From Chloroflexota bacterium (GTDB taxonomy: Bacteria; Chloroflexota; Limnocylindria; Limnocylindrales; CSP1-4), in contig JAJXTS010000005.1 of the NCBI GenBank assembly GCA_021783595.1, forward strand, positions 1 through 43,086: a stretch of 43,086 nucleotides of DNA, read 5' to 3'. The position numbers and the translations under genes were made by a program. Shown one piece after another: positions 7,831 through 17,305 of the stretch. Positions within the stretch are counted from its first letter, which is position 1. Each line of letters opens with the position of its first letter. The notes beneath the pieces were generated by a model. The model ran no database searches. It saw nothing but the letters and a program-made list of their open reading frames with translations, and was not told the DNA's origin.

Positions 7831-9459
7831 CTACGGCCCCCGGTAGCCCATGGCCGCCAGCGTCTCCCGCGCGACGGCCGCCTCGTCCCACGGGATGGCA
7901 CCTCCCGCGCGCAGGATGGTGCGCTCGTGGCCCTTGCCCGCGAGCAGCACCACGTCGCCGGGCCGCGCCCGCCCGAACGCGGCCGCGATCGCCGCCCTCC
8001 GGTCCGGGATGCCCAGCACATCCTCGCCCTCGCTCCGGCCGGCGCTCACCGCGCCGCGCACGATCTCCGCCACGATGGCCGCGCCGTCCTCGCCCCTCGG
8101 GTCCTCGTCGGTGGCCACCACCAGCCGGCACCGCTCGCCCGCGATCCGGCCCATCACCGCGCGCTTGGCCGTGTCCCGCTCGCCCGCCGAGCCGAAGACC
8201 GCGATCAGCCCGCCGCCCCCCGCGGCCGCGACCGGCGCGAGGATCCCCAGCACGACTTCCAGCGACGCCGGGGAGTGGGCGTAGTCCACGATCACCGAGA
8301 ACGGCTGGCCGTGCGCGATCCGCTCCATCCGGCCGGGCACCCCGGGCACGGACGCCAGCCCGGCGCGCACGTCCGCAGGCGGCAGGCCCAGGGCCTCGCC
8401 CAGCGCGACCACCGCCAGCGCGTTGTGGACGTTGAAGCGGCCGGCGAGGCGCAGCTCGAGGCTCGCCGCCCCGGACGGCGCGGCGAACTCGACCCGCAGG
8501 CGAGACGCGTCCTCGTCGGCCGCGAGCGCCCGCACGTCGGCGTCGGCCGACCAGCCGTAGCGGACCAGGCGCGCGCCCGCGTCGGCGGCCGCCCGCTCGA
8601 ACCAGACGCGGTTGGGGTCGTCGGCGTTGACGACTGCGACCTTGGGCCACGGCCGGCCGCCGACGATCTTGCGGGGGTTGGCCGGCCCCTCGACCAGCGC
8701 CCCGAACAGACGCGCCTTGGCCTCGCGATAGCGCTCGAACGTGCCGTGGAGCTCGAGATGCTCATGGGTCAGGTTGGTCAGGATCGCGGCGTCGTAGGCG
8801 ATGCCCAGGACACGGCCGAGCTCGAGGGCGTGGGACGTGGTCTCGAGCACCGCCACGTCGTCGCCGGCCGCGGCCATCGCCGCCAGCGTCGCCCCGAGCT
8901 CCGGCGCGCCCGGCGTCGTGACGTGCGCCTCGTGGCGCTCGCGAACCCCGCCGACGCGCGTCTCCACCGTCCCGACCAGCCCGGCCCGCAGGCCCGACGC
9001 CTCGAGCGCGGCTGCGGCGAGGAACGACGTGGTGGTCTTGCCGTCGGTGCCGGTGACGCCCACGACGCCCAGACGCCGTGACGGGTCCCGATACCACCAG
9101 CCCGCGGCGACGGCCAGCGCCCGCCGCGCGTCGGTCACCACGACCTGCGGCATGGCGACCCCCGGCACCTCGCGCTCCACGATGGCCGCCGCCGCGCCCG
9201 ACGCCTCCGCGCCGGCGACGAAGTCGTGGCCGTCCACGTGGAACCCGCGGACGGCCACGAACAGCCGACCGCCGCCCGCCGCGCGGGAATCCTCGGCGAT
9301 GCCGCGGACGGGGCGCGCGGCGACAGCCGCCCGGGCGGCGCCCCCGCCCCCAAGGAGCCCGGCGGTCGCCAGGCGGTCCAGCAGCTCCCCCATGGGGCGC
9401 GGCTCCGTGGGTTCTGCCGCCGCGATCAGCCGCTCCACCGGCGTGCCCCCCGACGTCAC
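7831..9459 (-). CDS. murE: MurE-like UDP-MurNAc-tripeptide synthetase
   Basis: A Mur ligase that adds the third peptide residue to UDP-MurNAc-L-Ala-D-Glu in the cytoplasm; 542 residues. The ATP loop is at 134-143 (GVTGTDGKTTT region), the central-domain segment is TNLTHEHLELHGTFERYREAKARLF in pieces around 228-252, and K248 is the likely carbamylated lysine. The C-terminal domain has VDYAHSPASL and LLAGKGHE. The position that reads DNPR in meso-diaminopimelate-adding MurE reads DEDPR here (451-455), arguing against standard DAP specificity. Two FemABX ligases directly upstream fit lysine or ornithine with an interpeptide bridge. The GTG start overlaps the femX2 stop by four bases. It is MurE-like with high confidence; the amino acid added is inferred. 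Confidence 0.9.
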   Translation of the reverse strand: MTSGGTPVERLIAAAEPTEPRPMGELLDRLATAGLLGGGGAARAAVAARPVRGIAEDSRAAGGGRLFVAVRGFHVDGHDFVAGAEASGAAAAIVEREVPGVAMPQVVVTDARRALAVAAGWWYRDPSRRLGVVGVTGTDGKTTTSFLAAAALEASGLRAGLVGTVETRVGGVRERHEAHVTTPGAPELGATLAAMAAAGDDVAVLETTSHALELGRVLGIAYDAAILTNLTHEHLELHGTFERYREAKARLFGALVEGPANPRKIVGGRPWPKVAVVNADDPNRVWFERAAADAGARLVRYGWSADADVRALAADEDASRLRVEFAAPSGAASLELRLAGRFNVHNALAVVALGEALGLPPADVRAGLASVPGVPGRMERIAHGQPFSVIVDYAHSPASLEVVLGILAPVAAAGGGGLIAVFGSAGERDTAKRAVMGRIAGERCRLVVATDEDPRGEDGAAIVAEIVRGAVSAGRSEGEDVLGIPDRRAAIAAAFGRARPGDVVLLAGKGHERTILRAGGAIPWDEAAVARETLAAMGYRGP

Positions 9460-10583
9460 CGGGGGCCCCCTCGGAGCTGGCGCGCGAGCCGGCTGGTGAC
9501 CCGCCCCGTCCGGTAGCGCCAGGGTCGCGCGATGCGCTCCTGCGCCCCGGCGAGCGCCACCCAGCGCGCCCCGAAGCTCCGCTTGTGCTCGTACAGCCCG
9601 TATGTCGGCTCGCCCGGCTGCGGCTCGCGGCGCGCGCCCTCCACGTCCACCCCGCCCAGGTCCATCTCCGCCCGGCCCTCGGCCAGCGCCAGCTGGATCG
9701 CGCGCCAGCGCAGCAGGTGCATCGTGCCCGGGTGCAGGCGGCGGGTCTCGGCGACGTCCGCCGAGTGCGCGGTGGACAGCCGCCGCCCGTGCCGGTACAG
9801 CACCAGCCCGCCCAGCAGCCCGCCGTCATCGGCCGCGCGCGCCTCCAGGTACACCAGGTGCCCGGCGGCCAGCGCCCGCCGCCACCAGGCCACGAACTCC
9901 TCGGGCCCCGCGAAGTCGAAGCCGCGCCGGTCCCCCGTCGCGCGGAGGGCGGTGTAGAAGCGGGCGAGGGCGTCGCCGGCCGGCTCGTCCGCGTCGGCCC
10001 GCTCCGCCGCCTCGAGCGGCGACGTGCCGGCGTCCCAGCGCAGCACCCGGGTTCCATCGCGCTCGGCCCGGCGGATCCGCTGTCGGGTCGCCTTGGCGAT
10101 GCCGTCGAGGACAGCCGCCTCGTCGGCCCCGGCGAGCGGCAGCGCGGTCCGGTGGCGCGACGGCTGGATCTCCGGGATCGCGTGGAACCCCGCGGCCCCG
10201 AGCACGTCGCGGTAGCCGCCGTCGTCGGCCGCCACCTCGGGATCGGCCGCCAGCACGTCCACGCCCCGGCGCCCGAGGTGGGCCGCGATGGCCGCCAGGG
10301 CCTCGCCCGTGGCCCGCCCGGTGCCGTCGCCGGTCCAGGGCTCCCCCGTCCCGACCGGCCCCCGTGCGATGTAGGCGGACGCGCCGCCGATCAGCGGCCA
10401 GGACCGCTCGAGCGCCACGGCGCGCAGCCCGCCCGCCTCCAGGAACCGCGGGCGCCAGCCCCGGGCGGCCCGGTGCTCGGCCCATGCCCGCGACTGGAGG
10501 ACGTGGCCGCCCGGCACATCGACCGCGCCCGCGTCCCAGCCGTCGAGCTCGGCCGGGCCGAGCTCGCGCACGAAGTCCGTCAT
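9456..10583 (-). CDS. FemABX-type peptidyltransferase 2 (GNAT fold)
   Basis: A 375-residue member of the FemABX/BacA-like group. It has paired acyltransferase-like domains: an N-terminal half with FVRELGPAELDGWDA and LQSRAWAEHRAARGW, and a C-terminal half with VYLEARAADDGGLLGGLVLY and MDLGGVDVEG ... YGLYEHKRSFGARWV, the usual FemAB C-terminal signature. These enzymes use aminoacyl-tRNA to add bridge residues to lipid II at the inner face of the membrane. The ATG overlaps the stop of the preceding femX1 in ATGA, and its own stop overlaps the murE start, so the genes are translationally coupled. It shares architecture but not close sequence with femX1, as expected if each adds a different bridge residue. 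Confidence 0.85.
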   Translation of the reverse strand: MTDFVRELGPAELDGWDAGAVDVPGGHVLQSRAWAEHRAARGWRPRFLEAGGLRAVALERSWPLIGGASAYIARGPVGTGEPWTGDGTGRATGEALAAIAAHLGRRGVDVLAADPEVAADDGGYRDVLGAAGFHAIPEIQPSRHRTALPLAGADEAAVLDGIAKATRQRIRRAERDGTRVLRWDAGTSPLEAAERADADEPAGDALARFYTALRATGDRRGFDFAGPEEFVAWWRRALAAGHLVYLEARAADDGGLLGGLVLYRHGRRLSTAHSADVAETRRLHPGTMHLLRWRAIQLALAEGRAEMDLGGVDVEGARREPQPGEPTYGLYEHKRSFGARWVALAGAQERIARPWRYRTGRVTSRLARQLRGGPR

Positions 10584-11662
10584 CCGTCGCCCCCGCCGTC
10601 CCCCTCGTAGCCGGCCGCCGACTGGCCGCCAGTGCCCGCAAGGCCGTGGCGGGCGCGCTCCACGCGGACCCGCGCCCGGACCGCGGCCCCGTACGTGGCG
10701 CGCCCGACCCGGTCGAGCACCAGGTCCCACGCCCCGACGTACCGGACCTCGCGCCCGCCGAAGCCGGTCTTGAAGTGCGCGATGCCGGGATGCGCCAGGC
10801 CCCACAGGTCGTAGCTGGCGGCACCCGACTCCCGCGACGACCGGATCGCCTCCCACTTGAGGAGGTAGTTGGCCCGCGAGTCCGCGCCCGCCTGGGTCAT
10901 GCCGCCGTACGGCTCCACGACGCGACGCCCGGCACGAACCAGGAACAGCGTCGCGACCGGCGTCCCGTCGGCGAGCTCCGCGAACAGCAGGCGGGCACGG
11001 TCGGCGGGAGCGTAGGCGTCCCACACGTCGCGGTAGGCGGACAGGGCGCGGATCAGGAACCCGGCGCGGTCGGCCGTCTCGCGGTAGATGGCGTAGAAGT
11101 CGTCGAGCCGCTCGGGGCCCGCGTCCACGACCCGGACGCCGCCGGCGCGCGCCTTGTTCACGTACTGGCGCCACTTCTTGCGCAGGTCGCCCCACAGGGC
11201 CGCCTCGTCCGCGGTGAGGTCGATGACGCGCGTCGAGAGCGGCTGGATCGGCGGGGCCTCGCGCCAGCCGGCGGCGCGCAAGCCCTCGGTCACGGCGCTC
11301 CCCTCGTCCGGGCCCGCGCCGCGCTCGATCTCCGGGTCGATCCGCAGGTGGCTTGCCCGGGCGCCGGAGAGCCCGTCCCGCGCGGCATCCGTGAAGGCTG
11401 CGATGCCGTGCGCGTCCCAGCCGGCCAGCACCGGGCCCCGCGGCGCGTAGCCGAAGGCCCACGGCAGCGGCCCCGGCCGCCGGAGGAGCACCTGGACGCC
11501 CGCGTCGGCGCCCGGAACCAGGATCCGCCGCGACGTCCAGCCGTTGACCGCCTTGACTCGGGCCCAGCCGGAGAGCTGCAGATAGGATCCCCGCGGGTTC
11601 GCCTCGACCAGCGCGTCCCAGGCGGACGGCTCGGGCTCGCGGAGATCTCCCGTCCGCATCAT
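10580..11662 (-). CDS. FemABX-type peptidyltransferase 1
   Basis: A 360-residue FemABX protein. It has an N-terminal NPRGSYLQLSGWARVKAVNGW block, a central lipid II-binding segment DLRKKWRQYVNKARAGGVRV, and the C-terminal YLLKWEAIRSSRESGAASYD / DLWGLAHPGIAHFKTGFGG signature typical of FemX/MurM-like enzymes. The predicted role is adding the first residue of a peptidoglycan cross-bridge from an aminoacyl-tRNA. Two consecutive ATGs are present. The first (11662) overlaps the murJ stop as ATGA and is preferred by analogy with the other junctions here. The C-terminal tail is Gly-rich. Bridge composition cannot be predicted. Confidence 0.85.
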   Translation of the reverse strand: MMRTGDLREPEPSAWDALVEANPRGSYLQLSGWARVKAVNGWTSRRILVPGADAGVQVLLRRPGPLPWAFGYAPRGPVLAGWDAHGIAAFTDAARDGLSGARASHLRIDPEIERGAGPDEGSAVTEGLRAAGWREAPPIQPLSTRVIDLTADEAALWGDLRKKWRQYVNKARAGGVRVVDAGPERLDDFYAIYRETADRAGFLIRALSAYRDVWDAYAPADRARLLFAELADGTPVATLFLVRAGRRVVEPYGGMTQAGADSRANYLLKWEAIRSSRESGAASYDLWGLAHPGIAHFKTGFGGREVRYVGAWDLVLDRVGRATYGAAVRARVRVERARHGLAGTGGQSAAGYEGDGGGDG

Positions 11663-13335
11663 CCGCGACCGCGACGGCGCATGAGGTCCAGCACGATCCC
11701 GAGCATACGGCGAGGCTCCTCGATCCGCAGCGCGAGCGACGCCGCCAGCATCGCGAGGCCTCCAGCGGCCGTGACCAGGAGCAGCCGGCCCAGCGACACC
11801 AGCGTCCCGCCGGGCGCTGCCCCGTAGGCACCCAGCGCCGATTCGGCGGCGACGGCCACGAGCACGCCCGGCACGGCCGCGACCGCGGTCAGCGCCATGC
11901 CGCGCCACAGGCCGCCGAGCCGGAGGCCGGGTGTCCGCCGCATCAGCATGACCACCAGCCAGGCCACCTCCAGCCAGGCGCCCACCGCGATCGAGGCGGC
12001 CAGGCCCGCCAGCCCGAGCGGCCCGACGAGCAGCACGCCGACCACGACGTTGAGCACGACCGCGGCGACAGCGGCCAGCAGCGGCGTGGTGGTGTCCTGC
12101 ATCGCGTAGAAGGCGCGGGCGAGGATCGCGATCATGGAGTGGGCCGTGAGGCCGAGCATGAATACCGCGAGCGAGGTGGCGATCCAGCCCATGGCGTCCG
12201 CGTGCAGGCCCGACAGGCCGTAGGTCACGCGCGTGACGTCGCCGGCCAGCGGGACCCCGAGCGCGCTCAGCCCGAGCATGACGTACGCCAGCATGCCGAG
12301 GCCGCGCACGAGGAGCCGGCGGAACTCGTCCACCTCGCCGGAGGCCGCGACGCGCGAGAGCGACGGCAGCAGGACCGTCCCGAGCGGGACGCCGAGCACG
12401 CCGATGGGGATCTGGAGCAGCGTGAAGGCCGCGTTGAACGCGTACACCGAGCCGTCGGGCAGACCCGTCGCGAGCGACGTGATCACGAGCAGGGCGACCT
12501 GCGCCGCGCCGAGGCCAATGGCTCTCGGGACCATCAGCACGAGGGCCTTGGAGGTGGCCTCGTCGCGGACGTCGAGCGACGGCGCGAGCCGCGTACCGAC
12601 CGACGCGAGGCCGGGCAGCTGGACCGCCAGCAGGCCGACGGCGCCCACGACGACGCCCACGGCGAGGCCCTCGACCCCCATCACCGGCACCAGGAACACC
12701 GCGCCCCCGATGATGCCGAGGTTGTAGACGAGCGGCGCGACAGCCGCCGCCGCGAACCGCCCCCGCGCGTTGAGGACGGCCGACGCGATGGCCCCGCCTG
12801 CCATGAACAGGGGCCCCAGCAGCATCACCCGGGTCAGGTCGATGGTCATCTGGAGCTTGGGCCCGGTGAATCCCGGCGCGACCACGCCGCTCACGAGCGC
12901 CGGCGCGATCGCCTCCGCCACGAGGACGAGAGCGACCAGGGCCCCGAGCACAAGCGTGGTCACCGTCGAGACGACGCGCCACGCACGCCGGTCCTCGCCC
13001 GTGGCGAACAGGGCCGCGAGCACCGGGACCAGCGCCGAGGCCAGCGCCCCGGCAGCGACCAGCTGGAACAGGAAGTCCGGGATCTTGAAGGCCTGCGTGA
13101 AGGCGTCCAGGCTCGCGCCCTGGTCCACCGACGGCACGGAGCGCGCCACGACCACCAGCCGCACGTAGCCCAGGATCCGCGAGCCGAGCGAGGCCGCGGT
13201 GACGACGAGACCCGCCGCCGCCAGCGCCCGCGTGGACCAGGCGCCGCTGCGGGCCGCGGCCGGGGCTGCGGCGAGCACGTGCTCGACGCCCTCGAGCCCG
13301 TCCAGGGCGGACGCGTCCAGCGGCGTCTCGTCCAA
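11659..13335 (-). CDS. murJ: Lipid II flippase MurJ (MviN)
   Basis: A MATE/MOP-superfamily integral membrane protein of about 14 helices that moves lipid II to the outer face of the membrane. Family features are SLGSRILGYVRLVVVA in helix 1, FTQAFKIPDFLFQLVAAGAL, and the central QIPIGVLGVPLGTVLLPSLS and ARAFYAMQDTTTPL. The product is 558 residues if translation starts at the TTG at 13335, 5 nt after the xerC stop; a GTG at 13278 would give 539 residues. The TTG is preferred because of the tight spacing, with GAGGG upstream, but the choice is uncertain. It is the first of three cell-wall genes joined by four-base overlaps. Confidence 0.9.
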   Translation of the reverse strand: MDETPLDASALDGLEGVEHVLAAAPAAARSGAWSTRALAAAGLVVTAASLGSRILGYVRLVVVARSVPSVDQGASLDAFTQAFKIPDFLFQLVAAGALASALVPVLAALFATGEDRRAWRVVSTVTTLVLGALVALVLVAEAIAPALVSGVVAPGFTGPKLQMTIDLTRVMLLGPLFMAGGAIASAVLNARGRFAAAAVAPLVYNLGIIGGAVFLVPVMGVEGLAVGVVVGAVGLLAVQLPGLASVGTRLAPSLDVRDEATSKALVLMVPRAIGLGAAQVALLVITSLATGLPDGSVYAFNAAFTLLQIPIGVLGVPLGTVLLPSLSRVAASGEVDEFRRLLVRGLGMLAYVMLGLSALGVPLAGDVTRVTYGLSGLHADAMGWIATSLAVFMLGLTAHSMIAILARAFYAMQDTTTPLLAAVAAVVLNVVVGVLLVGPLGLAGLAASIAVGAWLEVAWLVVMLMRRTPGLRLGGLWRGMALTAVAAVPGVLVAVAAESALGAYGAAPGGTLVSLGRLLLVTAAGGLAMLAASLALRIEEPRRMLGIVLDLMRRRGRG

Positions 13336-13340
13336 CTGGC

Positions 13341-14303
13341 CTACGCCCTCGCCCGGGGGTGGGCCTGCCGGTAGGCGTCGCGCAGCCGGGACGGCGACAC
13401 GTGCGTGTAGACCTGCGTCGTCGCCAGGCTCTCGTGGCCGAGCAGTTCCTGCACCACCCGGAGATCGGCGCCACCCTCGAGCAGATGCGTCGCGAAGCTG
13501 TGCCGCAGCGTGTGGGGCGAGACGCCGTCCGGCAGGCCGGCGAGCCGGAACAGACGGTCCAGGCGGTAGCGCAGGCCGCGCGGCCCGAGCGGCCGGCCAA
13601 GGTGGTTGAGGAACACCGCGACGTCCGGGCCGGCCTCGGCGCCGCGAGCCCGCGCCGCGAGCACCGGGCGCCCGGCGTCCAGATAGGCGCGCAGCGCCTC
13701 GCGAGCGGGGCGGCCCAGGAGCCCGACGCGCTCCTTGCGCCCCTTGCCGAGCACCCTCAGCTCGCCGCGGCGCAGGTCCAGGCTGCCCAGGTCGGCCGCG
13801 GCGAGCTCGCTGATCCGCAGCCCCGCGGCATAGGCCGTCTCCACGATCGCGCGGTCCCGCAGCGCGAGCGCCCGGGCGAGGTCGGGGTCCCGCACGGCCA
13901 CGGCCTGCCCCTCGGCGCCGGCCGCCAGGTCCTCGTCCGCCACGGCGATCAGCCGCTCGACCTGCTCCACCTCGAGGACGCGCGGCAGCCGACGCGGGAG
14001 GCGCGGCGTCGCAACGGCGCCCCACGGGTCGCCCGGCGCCAGCCCCGAGCGGGCCGCGTACCGGTAGAACGACCGCAGGGCCGCCAGGCGCTGGGCGACC
14101 GACGACCTGGCGTGGCCCGTCGCCATCTCGGCCAGATAGGCCCGGAGCGTCGCGCGCGACGGCGCCCGCCAGTCTGCGTCGTGTGCCTCGGCCCAGGCGA
14201 GCCACGCCGCCACGGTGCGCTCGTAGGAGCGGCGGGTCTCGCCCGAGGCGTCGCGCGCCTCGAGCGACTGGACGAACGCCCGGAGCGACTCCGGGCCGGT
14301 CAA
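13341..14303 (-). CDS. xerC: Tyrosine recombinase XerC/XerD family
   Basis: A 320-residue site-specific recombinase, the usual Xer length, that resolves chromosome dimers at dif. The N-terminal core-binding domain is at about 5-90. The catalytic residues are all visible: R163 in [10 protein letters not shown]187 in [10 protein letters not shown]264 and R267 in [13 protein letters not shown]290 in [11 protein letters not shown], and Y299 in QVYTHV. The TTG at 14303 is preceded at 8 nt by a G-run (GGGGG) and lies 16 nt after topA, so the two genes are likely cotranscribed; topA-xerC order is common in bacteria. Whether it acts as XerC or as a single Xer cannot be decided from this window. No dif-like site was recognised. 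Confidence 0.92.
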   Translation of the reverse strand: MTGPESLRAFVQSLEARDASGETRRSYERTVAAWLAWAEAHDADWRAPSRATLRAYLAEMATGHARSSVAQRLAALRSFYRYAARSGLAPGDPWGAVATPRLPRRLPRVLEVEQVERLIAVADEDLAAGAEGQAVAVRDPDLARALALRDRAIVETAYAAGLRISELAAADLGSLDLRRGELRVLGKGRKERVGLLGRPAREALRAYLDAGRPVLAARARGAEAGPDVAVFLNHLGRPLGPRGLRYRLDRLFRLAGLPDGVSPHTLRHSFATHLLEGGADLRVVQELLGHESLATTQVYTHVSPSRLRDAYRQAHPRARA

Positions 14304-14319
14304 CGGACCGGCCCCCGGC

Positions 14320-16743
14320 TCACGAGGCCGCGCGTCGGGATCGCGCCGTCGGCCGCCCGACCGCCTCCCCCGCCGAACGCCTGGTCGCCTGGGCGGCCGT
14401 CCCGCCCGCGCGCCGCGTGCCGCCAAGGCGCTCCGGGCGCTGCAGCGCCGACGGGTCGGCCGGGCCGCCCGGCAGGCGCATCCCCGCCGCGATCACGGCG
14501 GGCAGCTCGACCGGGGCGCCGCAGGTCAGGCAGACGCCGCGGTCGCCGCGTCGCGCGACGGCGCCCAGCCCGTCCTCGTGGGCGTCATGGATCGCGCCCG
14601 TCGGCTCGTCGTTGATCGTGAAGTCGCAGGCCGGGTAGGCGGAGCAGCCCCAGAACACGTTCCCGGTGCGGCGCGCCCGGCGTGCCACCAGGTGGCCGTC
14701 GTTGCGCTTGGGGCACCGCACCTCGAACGGGAGCTGCTCGGGGGGCGGCGGGCCGTCCTTTTTGATGTACCTGCAGTCCGGGTACCGCGAGCACCCGACG
14801 AACGCGCCGAAGCGGCCTCGCTTGGTGGTCAGGATTCCCTCGCCGCACTCAGGGCAGACGTCGCCCTCGCCCTCCAGGCTGGGGGCCTCTTCGCCCGGGA
14901 GCGGTCGGGTCTCGCGGTGCTCCGGGTAGGTGGAGCAGGCCAGGAACTTCCCGTTGCGCCCGAGGCGGATCACCATCGGGTGGCCGAGCGAGCAGACCTC
15001 GTCGGTGGGCTCCGTGGTGAAGTCGCGCCGCTTGAGCTCCTTGCGCTTCTCGTCCACGCGCTCCTTGAGCGGGCCGAAGAACTCCCGCAGCAGCGGCACC
15101 CACGCGCGCTCGCCGCGGGCGACCTCGTCGAGCTCCTCCTCCATGCGGGCGGTGAACTCGAGGTCCACGTACTCGCCGAAGTGGTCCACCAGCAGGTCCG
15201 TGACGATCTCGGCGATCTCCTCCGGCCGGAGCCTCCGGTCCTCCACCCTGACGTAGCCGCGCTCAACGATGGTGCTGATGGTGGCGGCATACGTGGACGG
15301 CCGCCCGATGCCGTGCTCCTCGAGCGCCTTGATCAGCATCGCCTCGGTGTAGCGGGACGGCGGCTCCGTGAAGTGCTGGGTCGGCGTGACGGACGAGACG
15401 GCGGTCAGGTCGCCCTCGGCCAGCGGCGGGAGCGTGCGCTCGGCCTCGTCCTCCCCGTCGTCGCGGCCCTCGGTGTAGACCCGCGCGAAGCCGTCGAACA
15501 GGGTCCGCGTGGCCGAGGCGCGCAGGCGGTAGGGGCCGGCCTCCAGCTCCACCGTCGTGGTCTCGAGCTCCTTGGGGGCCATCTGCGACGCGACCGCCCG
15601 CTGCCAGACAAGCCGGTACAGGCGCAGCTCCTCCGGCTTGAGGTGGCCCTTGAGCGAGTCGGGGTCCCGCGTGAACGAGGTGGGGCGGACGGACTCGTGG
15701 GCCTCCTGGGCGCCCTTCTGGCGGGTCTTGTAGACGCGTCCCCGCCCGGTTCCGTACCGGGTGCCGAAGCGCTCCGCGATGACCTTCTGGGCCTCGGCCA
15801 TCGCCACCGCGGCGATCGCGGTCGAATCGGTTCGCATGTAGGTGATGAGGCCGAAGTGGCCGTCCGGCGTGTCCACGCCCTCGTACAGGCGCTGGGCGAT
15901 GGACATCGTGCGCTTGGGCGAGAAGCCGAGCTTGCGGCTGGCCTCCTGCTGGAGCGTGCTGGTGGTGAACGGGGGCGCCGGGTTGCGCTTGGACTGGCGC
16001 GTCGCCACCGTTCCGACCCGGGGCTGCGCGGCGCGGATGGCGGCGGCGTGGCGCTCGGCCGTCTCCCCGTCCCCGATGTCCACGGCCTCGCCGTCGATGC
16101 GCACCAGATCGGCGGTGAACGGCGTCCCGTCCGGGGCGAGCAGGGCCGCCTCGAGGGTCCAGTACTCACGGGCGGCGAAGGCGCGGATCTCTCGCTCTCG
16201 CTCGACGACCATCCGAACCGCGACGGACTGCACGCGCCCGGCGGAGAGGCCGCCGCGCACCTTGCGCGAGAGCAGCGGGCTCAGGGTGTAGCCCACCAGG
16301 CGGTCCACGATCCGCCGTGCCTGCTGGGCGTCCACCAGGTGGCGGTCGATCTCCCGCGGGTGGGCGAACGCCTCCTTGATCGCGCCCTCGGTGATCTCGG
16401 AGAACGTGACCCGGCGCGTCTTGGCAGCCGGCACCGACGCGGCCTCGGCCACGTGCCAGGCGATCGCCTCCCCCTCCCGGTCGAGGTCCGTCGCGAGCCA
16501 CACGTCGGATGCCGCCCGCGCGGCCTTCTCGATCTGCGCGACCTGCCGTCGCCGGTCCTCGGGCACGACGTACTCGGGTGCGAAGTCGTGCTCCACGTCC
16601 ACGCCCAGCTTGCCCTTGCCCGGGTTCTCCGGCAGGTCGCGGACGTGGCCGTACGAGGCGAGGACCTGGTAGTCCGCGCCGAGGTAGCGCTCGATGGTCC
16701 GCGCCTTGGCGGGCGATTCCACGATCACGAGATGCTTGGGCAT
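14320..16743 (-). CDS. topA: DNA topoisomerase I (type IA)
   Basis: Relaxes negative supercoils. The 807-residue product has a TOPRIM domain (E9 in VIVESPAKA, and DLDREGE around 87-92) and the transesterification domain with catalytic Y302 in LITYMRTDS. The C-terminal zinc ribbons from about residue 590 are [39 protein letters not shown] ... [27 protein letters not shown] ... GCSAYPAC, and a final CLTCG pair. The extreme C-terminus is a low-complexity Arg/Gly/Ala tail. The ATG at 16743 lies 10 nt after a TACACT hexamer that is part of an extended -10 (TGCTACACT). It heads the train topA-xerC-murJ-femX-femX-murE. Confidence 0.97.
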   Translation of the reverse strand: MPKHLVIVESPAKARTIERYLGADYQVLASYGHVRDLPENPGKGKLGVDVEHDFAPEYVVPEDRRRQVAQIEKAARAASDVWLATDLDREGEAIAWHVAEAASVPAAKTRRVTFSEITEGAIKEAFAHPREIDRHLVDAQQARRIVDRLVGYTLSPLLSRKVRGGLSAGRVQSVAVRMVVEREREIRAFAAREYWTLEAALLAPDGTPFTADLVRIDGEAVDIGDGETAERHAAAIRAAQPRVGTVATRQSKRNPAPPFTTSTLQQEASRKLGFSPKRTMSIAQRLYEGVDTPDGHFGLITYMRTDSTAIAAVAMAEAQKVIAERFGTRYGTGRGRVYKTRQKGAQEAHESVRPTSFTRDPDSLKGHLKPEELRLYRLVWQRAVASQMAPKELETTTVELEAGPYRLRASATRTLFDGFARVYTEGRDDGEDEAERTLPPLAEGDLTAVSSVTPTQHFTEPPSRYTEAMLIKALEEHGIGRPSTYAATISTIVERGYVRVEDRRLRPEEIAEIVTDLLVDHFGEYVDLEFTARMEEELDEVARGERAWVPLLREFFGPLKERVDEKRKELKRRDFTTEPTDEVCSLGHPMVIRLGRNGKFLACSTYPEHRETRPLPGEEAPSLEGEGDVCPECGEGILTTKRGRFGAFVGCSRYPDCRYIKKDGPPPPEQLPFEVRCPKRNDGHLVARRARRTGNVFWGCSAYPACDFTINDEPTGAIHDAHEDGLGAVARRGDRGVCLTCGAPVELPAVIAAGMRLPGGPADPSALQRPERLGGTRRAGGTAAQATRRSAGEAVGRPTARSRRAAS

Positions 16744-16753
16744 GGCGGCCGGG

Positions 16754-16762
16754 AGTGTAGCA
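16754..16762 (-). promoter_or_regulatory. Extended -10 promoter (TGCTACACT) of topA
   Basis: On the minus strand TGCTACACT ends 10 nt before the topA ATG. The TGn extension can compensate for the missing -35 box. The transcript would have a leader of only a few bases or none. The rest of the topA-upstream gap (to 16851) shows nothing else recognisable. Confidence 0.5.
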
Positions 16763-16851
16763 TCGGGACATAGCCCCGCCGTTGCCCGCCTCCGGCCCGC
16801 CCGGGCCGCCGCGAGCCAGGCGATCGTCGGGTCGCGCCCCGGTGCGTCCCG

Positions 16852-17238
16852 CTACACCTCGCGGATGCGGCGGAGGAAGTCCTCGTCGATGTCGTCCCCG
16901 AGGTCGGCGGGGCCGCCGTCCCAGCTCTCGATCACGGCCGGGAGCGTGCTCCCCGCGTCCGAGCCGGGGGCGTCGGCCTCGTCGCCCCGGGTCCCCCGCA
17001 CCGAGACGCCGTCGGGCTGGTGGCGCGCCACGGCACCCGTGGGGATCTCCAGGAACCTGATGACCAGATAGGGGAAGAAGAACGTGTTCTCCGACTGGTC
17101 GACGAACACCGGGCGCTTGCCGTCCACCGCCCGCAGGTTCGTGCACAGGAGACCTGCCTCCGAGGCCACGGGCAGGTCGAACAGGTCCGCGAGCAGCGGC
17201 TGCTCGTTCGCGAGGTGCACGACGACGTTGCGGATCAC
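16852..17238 (-). CDS. Conserved-looking hypothetical protein, 128 residues
   Basis: I do not recognise a family. The N-terminal half is compact and probably folded: MIRNVVVHLANEQPLLADLF, LLCTNLRAVDGKRPVFVDQS, then NTFFFPYLVIRFLEIP. The C-terminal half is polar and acidic (TRGDEADAPGSDAG, DLGDDIDEDFLRRIREV) and looks disordered. There is no signal peptide or membrane helix; the FFFPYLVIRF stretch is too short to span a membrane. The GTG start has GAGG 8 nt upstream. It sits between the CAP-domain gene and topA on the same strand. The codon usage and the ordered N-terminal block argue for a real gene. Confidence 0.7.
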   Translation of the reverse strand: MIRNVVVHLANEQPLLADLFDLPVASEAGLLCTNLRAVDGKRPVFVDQSENTFFFPYLVIRFLEIPTGAVARHQPDGVSVRGTRGDEADAPGSDAGSTLPAVIESWDGGPADLGDDIDEDFLRRIREV

Positions 17239-17305
17239 TGGTGGATCCTCGCCGATCGGCCGAGCCGTGTCACCCTGACGATGGTCCGGCCGGGAAGGTG
17301 ACCGG

